Source of the DNA: Nitrospira sp.
Lineage (GTDB): Bacteria > Nitrospirota > Nitrospiria > Nitrospirales > Nitrospiraceae
DNA length: 64,000 nucleotides
Assembly (NCBI GenBank): GCA_016715825.1
Contig: JADJXO010000002.1
Coordinates: forward strand, 558,001-622,000
Reading direction: 5' to 3'
Shown in pieces: positions 53,904 through 62,912 of the stretch. The notes beneath the pieces were generated by a model, which worked only from the letters and a program-made list of their open reading frames with translations, had not been told where the DNA came from and made no database searches. The position numbers and the translations under genes are program-made. Every line of letters begins with the position of its first letter. The stretch's first letter is position 1.

Positions 53904-54461
53904 ATGACCAAGGTGAGACGGACAGGAAGCCGATCTCCGCGAAAGGTTCAGGGTCCTCGGGCCGTTGTCGGCGTACTCGGAGGAAGTAAATCGGATTTCC
54001 CGATCTTGGAAAAAACTGGCACCATACTGTCTCAACTCGGCATTCCATATGAATTCTTAGTCGTGTCAGCCCATCGAACGCCGGACCGTCTGTTTGAATA
54101 TGCGACTAGTGCTCCCGGTCGTGGAATCAAGGTCATCATTGCCGGAGCAGGAGGTGCAGCTCATCTCCCCGGCATGTTGGCGGCCAAGACGCATCTACCG
54201 GTGATCGGTGTCCCCATTCCAACGGAAAACCTGCGCGGCCTTGACTCCTTGCTTTCCATTGTTCAGATGCCCAAGGGGATTCCTGTTGCGACGGTTGCGA
54301 TCGGTGGTGCAGAGAATGCCGGCCTCCTCGCTGCACAAATTCTCTCTTTGTGTAATCCTGATATCGTCCGGCGTATTCAGCGCTATCGGGCAGACCAAAC
54401 AGCGAGCGTCTTGAATTCCCCGGAGGCCAAAGGAAAGGTCGAGGCTAAGAAACGCTTGTGA
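53904..54461 (+). CDS. purE: N5-carboxyaminoimidazole ribonucleotide mutase
   Basis: A 185-residue class I PurE. It interconverts N5-CAIR and CAIR in purine synthesis, using the N5-CAIR made by PurK. It has GGSKSDFPILEKT, VSAHRTPDRLFEYA and IAGAGGAAHLPGM, which cover the substrate-binding and catalytic regions, including the active histidine in SAHRTP. A basic N-terminal extension of about 25 residues precedes the fold. The ATG at 53904 has AGAAAGGAC upstream. Its stop overlaps the purK start (GTGA). Confidence 0.95.
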   Translation: MTKVRRTGSRSPRKVQGPRAVVGVLGGSKSDFPILEKTGTILSQLGIPYEFLVVSAHRTPDRLFEYATSAPGRGIKVIIAGAGGAAHLPGMLAAKTHLPVIGVPIPTENLRGLDSLLSIVQMPKGIPVATVAIGGAENAGLLAAQILSLCNPDIVRRIQRYRADQTASVLNSPEAKGKVEAKKRL

Positions 54462-55621
54462 CAAAACACATCCTTGAGCCAGGGGCTGTGGTCGGTATGC
54501 TGGGGGGAGGGCAGTTGGGTGCAATGTTCGCCTCGGCTGCACGCCGAATGGGTTATCATGTGGCTGTTTGGGATCCGGATGCTGAAGCTCCGGCGCATCA
54601 GATCGCCAGGCATTCTTTTACGACGCTCTTCTCCGATCTTTCCAGCCGTGAACAGTTTGCACGCATGGTCCAAGCCACGACAATGGAATGGGAAAACGTT
54701 CCGGCAGAGCTGTGTCGGTGGCTGGAGAAGCGTCGCCCGATGATGCCTTCCAGCTCGGTTCTCGGCACACTCCAAGATCGGATAGCACAGAAGCAGTTCT
54801 TGTCGTCTCGACAACTGCCGGTCGCACCATTTGCCATGGTGGAATCTGACGATCAGTTGGATGAAGCGATCGCCTGTCTTGGGTTTCCGGTTGTCTGTAA
54901 AACGGCGACAAGCGGGTATGACGGAAAGGGGCAGTGGATTCTGCGAACTACCGCTGATGTGAAACAGCTGGAAACGATTCTGAAACAAGCCGGGTCGAGT
55001 CAGCGGTGGATTGTCGAACGGTTTATTGTATTTGCCAGAGAACTCTCCGTTCTGGTGGTGCGGAATGCGAGTGGGGAGTTTCGACTTTATCCTGTCGTTG
55101 AGAATCGGCACGAGCAGGGCATCTTGCGCGCGACACACGTGCCTGCACCCATCGATTCCGCCGTCGCTGAACAGGCCAAGAAACTTTCCTTGCAAGCTGT
55201 CGCGGCCTTGCAAGGCATCGGTGTGTTTTGTGTCGAGCTCTTCCACACCGAAGATGGGAATCTGCTGATCAATGAGATCGCACCACGCCCCCATAATTCA
55301 GGGCACTATACTTTGGATGTGTGTTCGGTATCTCAATTTGAACAGCAGGTGCGTGTGACCTGTGGCCTGCCCCTCGGAGAGATGAGACTCCTGAGTCCGG
55401 CAGTTATGGTGAATCTCATCGGTGAGGAGGTCCGATCTGTGACGTCGGCGGAGGGTTGTTCCAGCCTCCACTCGACGTCAGGCGCCGTGCTCCATCTCTA
55501 TGGCAAACAAATGATTCGTCCAGGCAGAAAAATGGGTCACGTCACATTCACTGGCCCACAAGAGGAGTTGGTAGAAGCCGCGGCCCAGAAGTTTATGGTC
55601 AACCTCGGAAGGCCCGCGTAG
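54458..55621 (+). CDS. purK: N5-carboxyaminoimidazole ribonucleotide synthase
   Basis: A 387-residue ATP-grasp enzyme that makes N5-CAIR from AIR, bicarbonate and ATP, the substrate of PurE encoded just upstream. The N-terminal preATP-grasp domain has VGMLGGGQLGAMFA, and the ATP-grasp domain has KTATSGYDGKGQWI and the metal-binding INEIAPRPHNSGHYTLD. It starts at a GTG that overlaps the purE stop by four bases, so translation is coupled. Confidence 0.95.
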   Translation: MTKHILEPGAVVGMLGGGQLGAMFASAARRMGYHVAVWDPDAEAPAHQIARHSFTTLFSDLSSREQFARMVQATTMEWENVPAELCRWLEKRRPMMPSSSVLGTLQDRIAQKQFLSSRQLPVAPFAMVESDDQLDEAIACLGFPVVCKTATSGYDGKGQWILRTTADVKQLETILKQAGSSQRWIVERFIVFARELSVLVVRNASGEFRLYPVVENRHEQGILRATHVPAPIDSAVAEQAKKLSLQAVAALQGIGVFCVELFHTEDGNLLINEIAPRPHNSGHYTLDVCSVSQFEQQVRVTCGLPLGEMRLLSPAVMVNLIGEEVRSVTSAEGCSSLHSTSGAVLHLYGKQMIRPGRKMGHVTFTGPQEELVEAAAQKFMVNLGRPA

Positions 55622-55809
55622 CTCATCTTTACCAGCCGGTCATGCACCGGCCCGTCTCTGTCACCTATCCGTCCGAAATTGTCCCCCGATCGTCTGTACT
55701 GGGCCATAGTCCAAGAAGAATACACATCAAATGGTGTGGTTTTGTATGTATCGAACGGTATGGAAGTTGCTGGTTTTGGTGTTTTGTCCCACGAAGACGG
55801 CCTCGCGAC

Positions 55810-57657
55810 ATGTCAGACATCACACAGAACCCAGGGCTCTGTCAGGCCTCCAATAGGCTCTACCGGTTACTCACTAACACAACGTCTCGATATCTCGTAT
55901 TACAGGGCCTCGTCAGTATCATCCTCTCTTATGAATTGCTCTTCGGCAGCGACTCCGTGATTAGTCGGGTCATGAGCAATACCCTTGTGATGGGACTATG
56001 GCTGGGTATGGCTGCACTCGCCATGCTCCCTGCCGCCGTTCTCACGTCGACGTGGTTCGCAGCCGGTCTTGTAACAGTCGATACGCTGCTCGTGACCTCG
56101 ACTATTTATCTGTCGGGGAATGCTAGATCGGACCTCTACATCACGTACTTCGTCCTGGTGCTCATTGCGGCCTCAGTCAGGCGGTTGCGCCATGTACTTG
56201 GTCTCTCTCTCCTCTTGAGCGTCGGGTATGCACTCGTCCTCTACGAAACTAGTCTTCAATCGGGAACGCTAGTCACGGGCCAATTATTGGGGATTCCTGT
56301 TCTCCTCGTGATGGCGGTCTTTTATGGCCTCGCCTTGGAAGGGACGGCGATCGTGAAGGAAGAAAATGCTTCGTTGCTTAAAGACATGGAGGGCCTCAAG
56401 AAAACCGAAGATGAGTTGGTGATCAAGAAGGCTCTGTTGGAAACAAGGATCAAGATCCTCAAGGAAGATCTCTCGAAGGCGAATACAGAGTTACGCGAAG
56501 GTCAAGTGGCTCGTCAGGGATTGGAGCGCCGACTTCAGGATGCCCAAAAAATGGAAGCAGCAGGTCGAGTGGCAGGAAGAATCGCTGAGGAATTCGGAGC
56601 GTTGTTCACGGTCATCGGAAAGCATACGGGTATCATGTTATCGCACTTTGAGCCGAAGGACCCACTTCGATTGTCGGCTGATGAGATCTTCAAGGTCGGA
56701 GAAAAAGCTGCCACTCTCACGGCTCAGCTGATCGCACTCAATCTCGAAGGGAACCTCGTTCGGCATACGGTTTCCGTGCACGTGGTTCTGACGGATATAC
56801 GAGACGCGATAAAGAGTCTTCTTCCGGCGAATATCGAACTCATTGTTCGAACAGACCAACGGGCCTCCTATGCCGAAGTGGATCGTGAAGGATTGGAAAC
56901 CGTGCTCTTACACCTCGTGGTGAATGCACGAGATGCCATGCCGAACGGGGGGCGTTTGCTGGTCGAACTCCGGCTGATTGAGGAGAATTCACAATCGAAT
57001 CGTTCTTTCCCAACGGGGCTGACGTCTCCGCAGATTCTCATCCAACTCACTGATTCAGGGACTGGGATGAATCTGGACACGCAGAGCCACATGTTCGAAC
57101 CGTTTTTTTCCACGAAAGAAACCAACATCGGGCTTGGGCTCACGGCGGTGTTTGGAATTGTTAAACAAAACGGCGGGACTCTCGATGTCAATAGCCGACC
57201 TGGGAAAGGCACAACCGTCCGTCTCTTCTTCCCCGCTGTCTCGACATCGAACATACGGGAACAGCCCAGTTCGAAATCCCTATCAGCCAAAGGAAATGAA
57301 ACGATTCTGCTTGTGGAGGAAAACGAGATTGGGCGAAAGCTGGCGCTCTCGGCCTTGCAACGATGTCGCTATCATGTCCTGGAAGCAGCATCGTCCGTTG
57401 AGGCCCTGATGGTGACGCAACGGTATGACGGTATCCTTCATCTTGCGGTGAGTCCACTGGTGATGCCGGAGCTTGGTGGGCGGGAGTTGGCGCGTCGTCT
57501 CATACATCAGCATCCGAAGATGAAGGCGCTGTTTGTGTCCAGCTACGATGATGAAACGATTCAGCAACATCGGATCAATCAGCGGTTTGTCCTCCAATCT
57601 CCTTACCGCCAATTCGGTCTCATTGAAAAGGTGAGAGAAGTCTTGGATGCAGCGTAA
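55810..57657 (+). CDS. Membrane histidine-kinase-like protein without phosphoacceptors
   Basis: A 615-residue protein: six probable membrane helices (residues 25-185), a coiled coil (190-250), a HisKA-like segment, an HATPase_c domain and a C-terminal receiver-like domain. In the HisKA segment AGRVAGRIAEEFGALFTVI, the phosphoacceptor histidine is replaced by E260. The HATPase keeps the N box (VVNARDAMPNGG), G1 (DSGTGM) and G2 (NIGLGLTAV). The receiver has no aspartate at the expected position (HLAVSPLVMPELGG, S548) and an altered acidic pair (VEENE). It may bind ATP but act as a pseudokinase. The ATG at 55810 was chosen because the frame before it overlaps purK. Confidence 0.85.
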   Translation: MSDITQNPGLCQASNRLYRLLTNTTSRYLVLQGLVSIILSYELLFGSDSVISRVMSNTLVMGLWLGMAALAMLPAAVLTSTWFAAGLVTVDTLLVTSTIYLSGNARSDLYITYFVLVLIAASVRRLRHVLGLSLLLSVGYALVLYETSLQSGTLVTGQLLGIPVLLVMAVFYGLALEGTAIVKEENASLLKDMEGLKKTEDELVIKKALLETRIKILKEDLSKANTELREGQVARQGLERRLQDAQKMEAAGRVAGRIAEEFGALFTVIGKHTGIMLSHFEPKDPLRLSADEIFKVGEKAATLTAQLIALNLEGNLVRHTVSVHVVLTDIRDAIKSLLPANIELIVRTDQRASYAEVDREGLETVLLHLVVNARDAMPNGGRLLVELRLIEENSQSNRSFPTGLTSPQILIQLTDSGTGMNLDTQSHMFEPFFSTKETNIGLGLTAVFGIVKQNGGTLDVNSRPGKGTTVRLFFPAVSTSNIREQPSSKSLSAKGNETILLVEENEIGRKLALSALQRCRYHVLEAASSVEALMVTQRYDGILHLAVSPLVMPELGGRELARRLIHQHPKMKALFVSSYDDETIQQHRINQRFVLQSPYRQFGLIEKVREVLDAA

Positions 57658-57678
57658 CCTCCGACTAGCACAGTGCAC

Positions 57679-58389
57679 TCAGTACCTGTTATGCCAAGTC
57701 GATCGGGTTGGGGCAAAAAACTTCACGTCGGACCGCTTGAACAATCCGATCAGCGCCATTCCCGCTATAAATCCTCCGATATGGGCGAAGAAGGCGACGC
57801 CGCCTCCGGCGGCTCCGACACTCATTCCCCCACTGATCAGCTGCGTGATAAACCACATTCCCAGTACGAGGCCTGCAGGCACCCGGGTCATTCCGATACC
57901 CGGCAACAAGACCAGCACGTGGGCGCGTGGAAAGAGCAAGAGATAGGCGCCCAGCACGGCTGAGATCGCTCCGCTGGCTCCAACCATGGGAATGTGGGAA
58001 GAAGGATCGGTAAGGGCATGGCTCAGTGCTGCGAGAATGCCGGATAGCACGTAAAAGAACACGAATCTCGCATGGCCCATCGCATCTTCGATGTTGTTTC
58101 CAAAGATCCAGAGATAGAGCATATTTCCCAAGAGATGCATCCACCCTCCGTGAAGGAACATGCTTGTGATCAGGGTTAGGGTGGAGGGAAACGCGACTTG
58201 CGCCTCATCCGGAAGCGAGGCCTGTCCAAAGATGACGGCAGGAATGGCACCGTATTGAAAGGCAAAGACTTGACCGGGTTCTTCGGGGAGTGTTGCTTGA
58301 TAAAGAAACACCACCACGCAGGCGGCGATAACGGTCATCGTGACGAGGGGTGTGAGTCGGGTGGGATTGTCGTCGTGGAGGGGAATCAC
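57679..58389 (-). CDS. Rhomboid-family intramembrane serine protease
   Basis: A 236-residue membrane protein with about six helices. The catalytic dyad is S139 in GASGAIS and H203 in FFAHIGGF; the oxyanion residues H85 and N89 are in HLLGNM. The N-terminus (MIPLHDDNPTRLTP) is typical of a bacterial rhomboid branch that starts with 'MiPlrDdnP'. It cleaves within membrane helices of other proteins. It converges with the kinase-like gene, with 21 bp between. Confidence 0.92.
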   Translation of the reverse strand: MIPLHDDNPTRLTPLVTMTVIAACVVVFLYQATLPEEPGQVFAFQYGAIPAVIFGQASLPDEAQVAFPSTLTLITSMFLHGGWMHLLGNMLYLWIFGNNIEDAMGHARFVFFYVLSGILAALSHALTDPSSHIPMVGASGAISAVLGAYLLLFPRAHVLVLLPGIGMTRVPAGLVLGMWFITQLISGGMSVGAAGGGVAFFAHIGGFIAGMALIGLFKRSDVKFFAPTRSTWHNRY

Positions 58390-58401
58390 GATAGCCCCTG
58401 G

Positions 58402-59295
58402 CTAGGTAATTGGGCGGCGAGGGGTGATGTGGCGAGGCAATCTTGGATCAGCCAGCGGCGTCCCGTCATCCTGCAGAGGAACAGAGAATCCCGCTGCATG
58501 GGTATGGCCTCCGCCGCCGAATGAGGCCGCAATCGTACCCACGTCTGCCCCATCGTTACGGGAGCGCATGCTGAAATAGCGACGACCATCGCGATCATGC
58601 CAGATCAAGCAAAACGGGTGTTGTGGTGAAAGCCGTTCGCCGATCTGGCTCGTCAGAATCGAACTTTGTACAGAGGGAACGACCATGCCCTGGAATTCCA
58701 CCATTGTCGCTTGTGCCGCAAGTTTGCCGACCAGCTCTTGTTCATAGCGCAAGATCGCCCGCCCTTCTTGCTCCAGTGAGGCTTGTGTAAAGCGGTCCCA
58801 CACGGTGAAATCGAATGGGTAGGAGGCGACCGCTGCATTGATCTCACGACTTCCCGTCAAGGCCCACGTCCAGAGGTCTTTATCTTGAATGTATTGAAGC
58901 AACCAGGGTGCAGTGGTGCCATGTGCCCACTCCCAACTCAACACGGCACCGGATTTTGTTTGATCAAAGTAGGCATTGGGAAAGCCCTTGAGGGTTCTCT
59001 CTGCCGTGATGTGGTGGTCCAGGATCAGGAGTTCCTTGGTCTCGGAGGCCATGGCTTCCAAAATCTGGCGGTCATAGCTGAAATCGACCATGACGACCCG
59101 GCGATCTGTGAGGTCGGGTGGTGGAGGCTGTCCATGTTTGACCGAAACAAAGCGTGCGTTTGGGAATTTCTTCCACAAAGCCCAGGCGGCTCCAAATCCA
59201 TCGGAACAGTCCGCATGGTAGAGGACGATGTCGGGAGAGCCACGAAAAGGAGGCGCAGACGATACAATACCCATAGTGGTGGGAGAGGATATCAT
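58402..59295 (-). CDS. DHH-family phosphoesterase
   Basis: A 297-residue member of the DHH/DHHA1 family. The N-terminal metal-binding parts are VLYHADCSDGFGAAWA, VMVDFSYD and LILDHHITAE, and the DHHA1 motif is GGGGHTHAAGFSV. Such enzymes hydrolyse phosphodiesters: nanoRNA, cyclic dinucleotides or inorganic pyrophosphate. The substrate is unresolved here; it is shorter than GdpP and lacks PAS or membrane domains, so a nanoRNase-like or oligoribonucleotide role is possible. It precedes the rhomboid gene by 12 bp on the same strand, so the two may be co-transcribed. Confidence 0.88.
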   Translation of the reverse strand: MISSPTTMGIVSSAPPFRGSPDIVLYHADCSDGFGAAWALWKKFPNARFVSVKHGQPPPPDLTDRRVVMVDFSYDRQILEAMASETKELLILDHHITAERTLKGFPNAYFDQTKSGAVLSWEWAHGTTAPWLLQYIQDKDLWTWALTGSREINAAVASYPFDFTVWDRFTQASLEQEGRAILRYEQELVGKLAAQATMVEFQGMVVPSVQSSILTSQIGERLSPQHPFCLIWHDRDGRRYFSMRSRNDGADVGTIAASFGGGGHTHAAGFSVPLQDDGTPLADPRLPRHITPRRPIT

Positions 59296-59350
59296 GACTA
59301 GGTCTCGACGGAAAGGTGTTTGCCGAGTCTCTACGAGAAGGCGGGTTCGA

Positions 59351-60406
59351 TCAGAGTCCGTTCAGGTGAGCGATTAGTTGGCGCAGTCTGCCGGCACTGC
59401 GTCGATTGAAGTTGAACACGAGTCTTGGTAGGTCGCATAAGGCCGGTTCATCCAGCTCCTCATCGAGGGGGCCTCGCAAGTCAAAGGTGCCGTCAGAAAG
59501 CAGGTCTGTGAATTGCTCACGGATCTGCTCAAGTTGCTCTGAAGAAATAGTTTGTTTGAGTCGAATCGCAAGCTGTCGTCCGACAAATCGAATCGAATGG
59601 TATCGACGATAGAAACGGCGGATATGGTTTACGGCCGCATCCGCAGAGTCCACGATGGCAAAGAGATCCATATCTTCTTCGTTGATCAGTTTCCGTCGTA
59701 ACAATTGTCTCACCACGAACGCCGACCAATCGTCCCAGTAGTCGCACCCTGGAGCCTGTAAGCAGATGATGGGCTGAGGATCACTCTTTCCGGTCTGCGC
59801 CAAAGTGAGAATCTCAAAGCCTTCATCGTGAGTGCCGAACCCACCTGGGAAGAGCGCAATGGCGTTCGCTTCCTTTTGGAACATCAACTTTCGCGTGAAA
59901 AAATACTTGAACGTGATCAGCTTCTGGTCATCGGCGATGGTCGAGTTCGGTCCTTGCTCAAACGGCAGCATGATATTGACGCCGAAGCTGTTCTCACGCC
60001 CGGCACCTTCTTGGGCGGCGCGCATGATCCCATCGGCCCCTCCGGTGATGACCATGAATCCATCTTGCACAATCGCACGGGCGAACTGGTAGGCGAGGCT
60101 ATAGTTGGGGTCGTGTGATGGGGTCCGCGCCGAGCCGAAGATGCTGACCTTCTGGCGATTACGATAGCCATGAAAAACGCCGAACGCATGGCGTAACTCT
60201 TTAACAGCACGATTGACAATCTTGATATCAAGGAGGTCGAGGTGTGCGTCGTTGAGCTTCAATAGCCCCGTGAGAAGTTCTCGCATGAGTCCCGCATGCA
60301 GGTCATCCTCCGGACTATTTAGGAGAGTGCTGATTTGATGGAGAATCTCTTCTCGCGACAAGACCGGACGGGATCGATTCTGTGGCGATCTACCAGTTGT
60401 ATTCAT
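59351..60406 (-). CDS. LOG family / TIGR00730-type Rossmann-fold protein
   Basis: A 351-residue protein. The LOG core is at residues about 80-260, with VSIFGSARTPSHDP, VITGGADGIM and the characteristic PGGFGTHDEGFE. LOG proteins are usually nucleoside 5'-monophosphate phosphoribohydrolases (cytokinin-activating in plants) or lysine-decarboxylase-like. The N-terminal extension of about 75 residues and the C-terminal extension of about 90 residues make it longer than the usual 180-260 residues, resembling the PpnN-like branch in general size. It lies upstream of the DHH gene on the same strand. Confidence 0.85.
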   Translation of the reverse strand: MNTTGRSPQNRSRPVLSREEILHQISTLLNSPEDDLHAGLMRELLTGLLKLNDAHLDLLDIKIVNRAVKELRHAFGVFHGYRNRQKVSIFGSARTPSHDPNYSLAYQFARAIVQDGFMVITGGADGIMRAAQEGAGRENSFGVNIMLPFEQGPNSTIADDQKLITFKYFFTRKLMFQKEANAIALFPGGFGTHDEGFEILTLAQTGKSDPQPIICLQAPGCDYWDDWSAFVVRQLLRRKLINEEDMDLFAIVDSADAAVNHIRRFYRRYHSIRFVGRQLAIRLKQTISSEQLEQIREQFTDLLSDGTFDLRGPLDEELDEPALCDLPRLVFNFNRRSAGRLRQLIAHLNGL

Positions 60407-60484
60407 AGTACATCCTCATGCTGAGTGGGGAAATTGTATCAGTGGATCAGGGGTTGGTCAAAGAATGACTGGATCTGGACCGGC

Positions 60485-61255
60485 CTAAGACGCGTCGAAC
60501 GACTTTGGGAGGTTTGCCAGCACCCACGCTTTGATTCTGGACTGATCGGCAGGAGAGAGCTCGGTGAACTGGATCTCTATACCAGAAGAGGTAAGCGAAC
60601 GAATTGCGCCGGAGACCTGCTCGATCTGAGCATTGTTGAGGATTGTTCCTCGGATCGTCAACGGACTCAGGGTTTCAGAGAGAGAAAAGCTCAGGATGAC
60701 TGTTGTTCCTGAAAGCAGGAGAGCTGGAGAGGTCACCGACGCACCGGCATGGCTGAGTCGGGTGACGGTCACCTGATGGGCCGCACTCACCGCCCCTCCA
60801 TCTAAAATGCTGATGGTGGCTGCCATATTGGTCACGCACCGCTTCGGCGACAGCACGAGGTCCCGTGCGGTCAGAACCCCGACCGGTTGCTCCTGTTTGG
60901 TGACGATCAGGATCGGCATCCCGGTGGACATCATGAGAGTCGATGCCTCTTCTATGGCCCGATCATATTCGATAAATTGGACCGGTCGGGTCATGATCGT
61001 TCGGACTTCAATATCATCCGGCTCAAGGCCCTGAGCGACGACCTTCTTGACAATGTCGGTCGGCGTCATGAGTCCGAAACGCGACTCGGAGTCTTTGACG
61101 AGGAGACAGGGCATCCGTTCACGCGCGAGAAGAGAAGCGGCTTCAGTGACCGATACATCTCCGGGAATCTGCACAACGCCGGGTGTCATCATGTGTGCAA
61201 CCAGGGTAACCTGCTGATCCGTCTCATTCTGCCGCTGATCGTCCTTATTCAGCAT
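60485..61255 (-). CDS. CBS-pair protein with C-terminal PilZ-like domain
   Basis: A 256-residue protein. Two CBS repeats (about residues 18-75 and 85-140) carry the usual MTxxV...A...M pattern (MMTPGVVQIPGDVSV, IMTRPVQFIEYDRAI) and likely bind adenosyl ligands. After a linker, residues 150-256 look like a PilZ fold (TRLSHAGASV, GIEIQFTELS), although the RxxxR motif is not clear. If so it would connect an adenylate sensor to cyclic di-GMP signalling. There is no membrane segment. The PilZ assignment is less certain than the CBS one. Confidence 0.8.
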   Translation of the reverse strand: MLNKDDQRQNETDQQVTLVAHMMTPGVVQIPGDVSVTEAASLLARERMPCLLVKDSESRFGLMTPTDIVKKVVAQGLEPDDIEVRTIMTRPVQFIEYDRAIEEASTLMMSTGMPILIVTKQEQPVGVLTARDLVLSPKRCVTNMAATISILDGGAVSAAHQVTVTRLSHAGASVTSPALLLSGTTVILSFSLSETLSPLTIRGTILNNAQIEQVSGAIRSLTSSGIEIQFTELSPADQSRIKAWVLANLPKSFDAS

Positions 61256-61426
61256 GTCTCAGCCAGGTCCTTTTTCTTCGGCAATTTGTTCACCTGGCCG
61301 CCGCAACGTATGCCAAGTATAGCAGAAGGTCTTGTACAGCCATGAAGAGGTGAAAGTCTTGTTATTCAATGGTTTGAAGTCATACACTGGATGCATATTT
61401 CGACCGCCGAAATGAGGAGAAAAGTG

Positions 61427-62908
61427 ATGGATCGAGGGGCGTACCACTATGAATTCATGCGTCGACTCGAAGCCATTCCTGCGCATGGATTGGGTCTTTC
61501 TGTAGACGTTCATTCTCCTCCCCTTGCGAGCTTACGGCAAAATCTCCGGGACCGTGGTGTTCCGCCTAGCTATCTTGAAGTGTTCCGTACGACCACGACG
61601 GCCTTGGAAAGCGTCAAGAAGGACGTAGACAATGGCCCGATAGCGTATCACGGTGAGGGGTTGTGGGTCACCCAACCTGGGATGACGGAAATGGGCGATT
61701 TCCAGAAAGCCTTCCACGAAACAGTCGAACATCTGCTTGTATTGCAGAGTGCCTGGTTGAATCACGAATGTGCGGCGAAGTTCCTCGCCGGCCACTACTT
61801 TGGGACCTATCTGCCTCCCCTCTATACCAAATCAAGCGCAGACATGGTGAGCGAACATGTCAGACAGATCCAACGTCTGCTCGATCAACGGTGTGGACTG
61901 GCGAATGGAAACACGCCGTTGTTGTTGCTCGAAATGCCCCCGCTCACCTACTTTGTCGCCGGGACTCTGTCCCTCCCAGGATTTTTTAAGACCGTCTGTG
62001 ACCAGTCGCCTTGTGGGCTGGTGTTGGATATCGGTCACCTTTGGACCGTTTTTCGCTATTCGTGGGCACGGCAGACTCAGTCGCGCGCGCAATTCGTGAG
62101 TACGTTTCTCGACGAATTCCCCCTGGAACGTGTGGTAGAAATTCATATCGCAGGTCTTAATGTTCATGATTCAAGCGGAAGTCCTGTCTCAATTTCGTCG
62201 GGCCATTCGAGCGAGGCGGTACTGCCTGCATGGATCGATGCACACGAGGCCCCCATTCCGGCGGTGTTGTTCGAGATGCTCGATCAGATTTTGAGCCTTC
62301 CACGTCTCACCAACCTGAAAGGCCTTGCGTTAGAAGTGGACATGAAGCCAGCTGAACTGATCGTGGAAGAGTTCACTCGGTTCTCACAACGTTACAAGTC
62401 GGCCTTTCCTCGGATCCCGATGAGCCATGTTCCCCCGTTTGGTCCTGAAGGTTCAGCATTGCCCGAGGAACAGAGCGCAACGACGACCAAGCAGGTTCTG
62501 CAGGCTGGCTATGATCGCTATGTCTGTGTGCTAACAGGCAAGGCCGAACCTGCTGGGCCTGAATGGGAAGAAGCTTCAGCGTATGCTGAAGAGTTGGACC
62601 GCTATCGAACCGAATATCTTCCGCATGAGATCCTTCACTGGGGAGGAGACGTGGAGGATATGTTCGTCGAATCCTGCCGTCAACTCAGGGAACGAGGACT
62701 GTTGCTCGAGAGATTTGTGTCTTTTTGGTTTCGCGAACCACGATGTCCGTCGGGATCGTATGACTTCTTTTTGCTCAAAGTCGAACGGTTTGTGGAATTC
62801 GTATGCGAGATCGCGCCCGACCTACAGGACATGGTCGATCGAGAAGCCAGTGAGCTTCGCCGCTCCTATCAACTAGTCAACGAGCCGACCGTTCCGGCCG
62901 AGTTATGA
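61427..62908 (+). CDS. DUF692-family protein, probable multinuclear iron enzyme
   Basis: A 493-residue protein. The first 300 residues match DUF692 (MbnB/TglH/ChrH-like): probable metal-ligand residues appear in order as H in DVHSP, H in YHGEG, E in LLEMPP, D-x2-H in LDIGHL, H in EIHIAG, D-x-H in DAHEAP and E in LEVDM. The family modifies peptides with iron and oxygen. The last 150 residues are a separate helical domain, perhaps equivalent to a partner protein. The ATG at 61427 has AGGAGAAAAGTG before it, better than the ATG at 61391. No peptide precursor was seen nearby. Confidence 0.8.
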   Translation: MDRGAYHYEFMRRLEAIPAHGLGLSVDVHSPPLASLRQNLRDRGVPPSYLEVFRTTTTALESVKKDVDNGPIAYHGEGLWVTQPGMTEMGDFQKAFHETVEHLLVLQSAWLNHECAAKFLAGHYFGTYLPPLYTKSSADMVSEHVRQIQRLLDQRCGLANGNTPLLLLEMPPLTYFVAGTLSLPGFFKTVCDQSPCGLVLDIGHLWTVFRYSWARQTQSRAQFVSTFLDEFPLERVVEIHIAGLNVHDSSGSPVSISSGHSSEAVLPAWIDAHEAPIPAVLFEMLDQILSLPRLTNLKGLALEVDMKPAELIVEEFTRFSQRYKSAFPRIPMSHVPPFGPEGSALPEEQSATTTKQVLQAGYDRYVCVLTGKAEPAGPEWEEASAYAEELDRYRTEYLPHEILHWGGDVEDMFVESCRQLRERGLLLERFVSFWFREPRCPSGSYDFFLLKVERFVEFVCEIAPDLQDMVDREASELRRSYQLVNEPTVPAEL

Positions 62909-62912
62909 TGCG

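Noticed and set aside
55456..55809. Upstream start of the kinase-like protein at 55456
   Set aside because: It overlaps purK by more than 150 bases and the added residues look like out-of-frame sequence.
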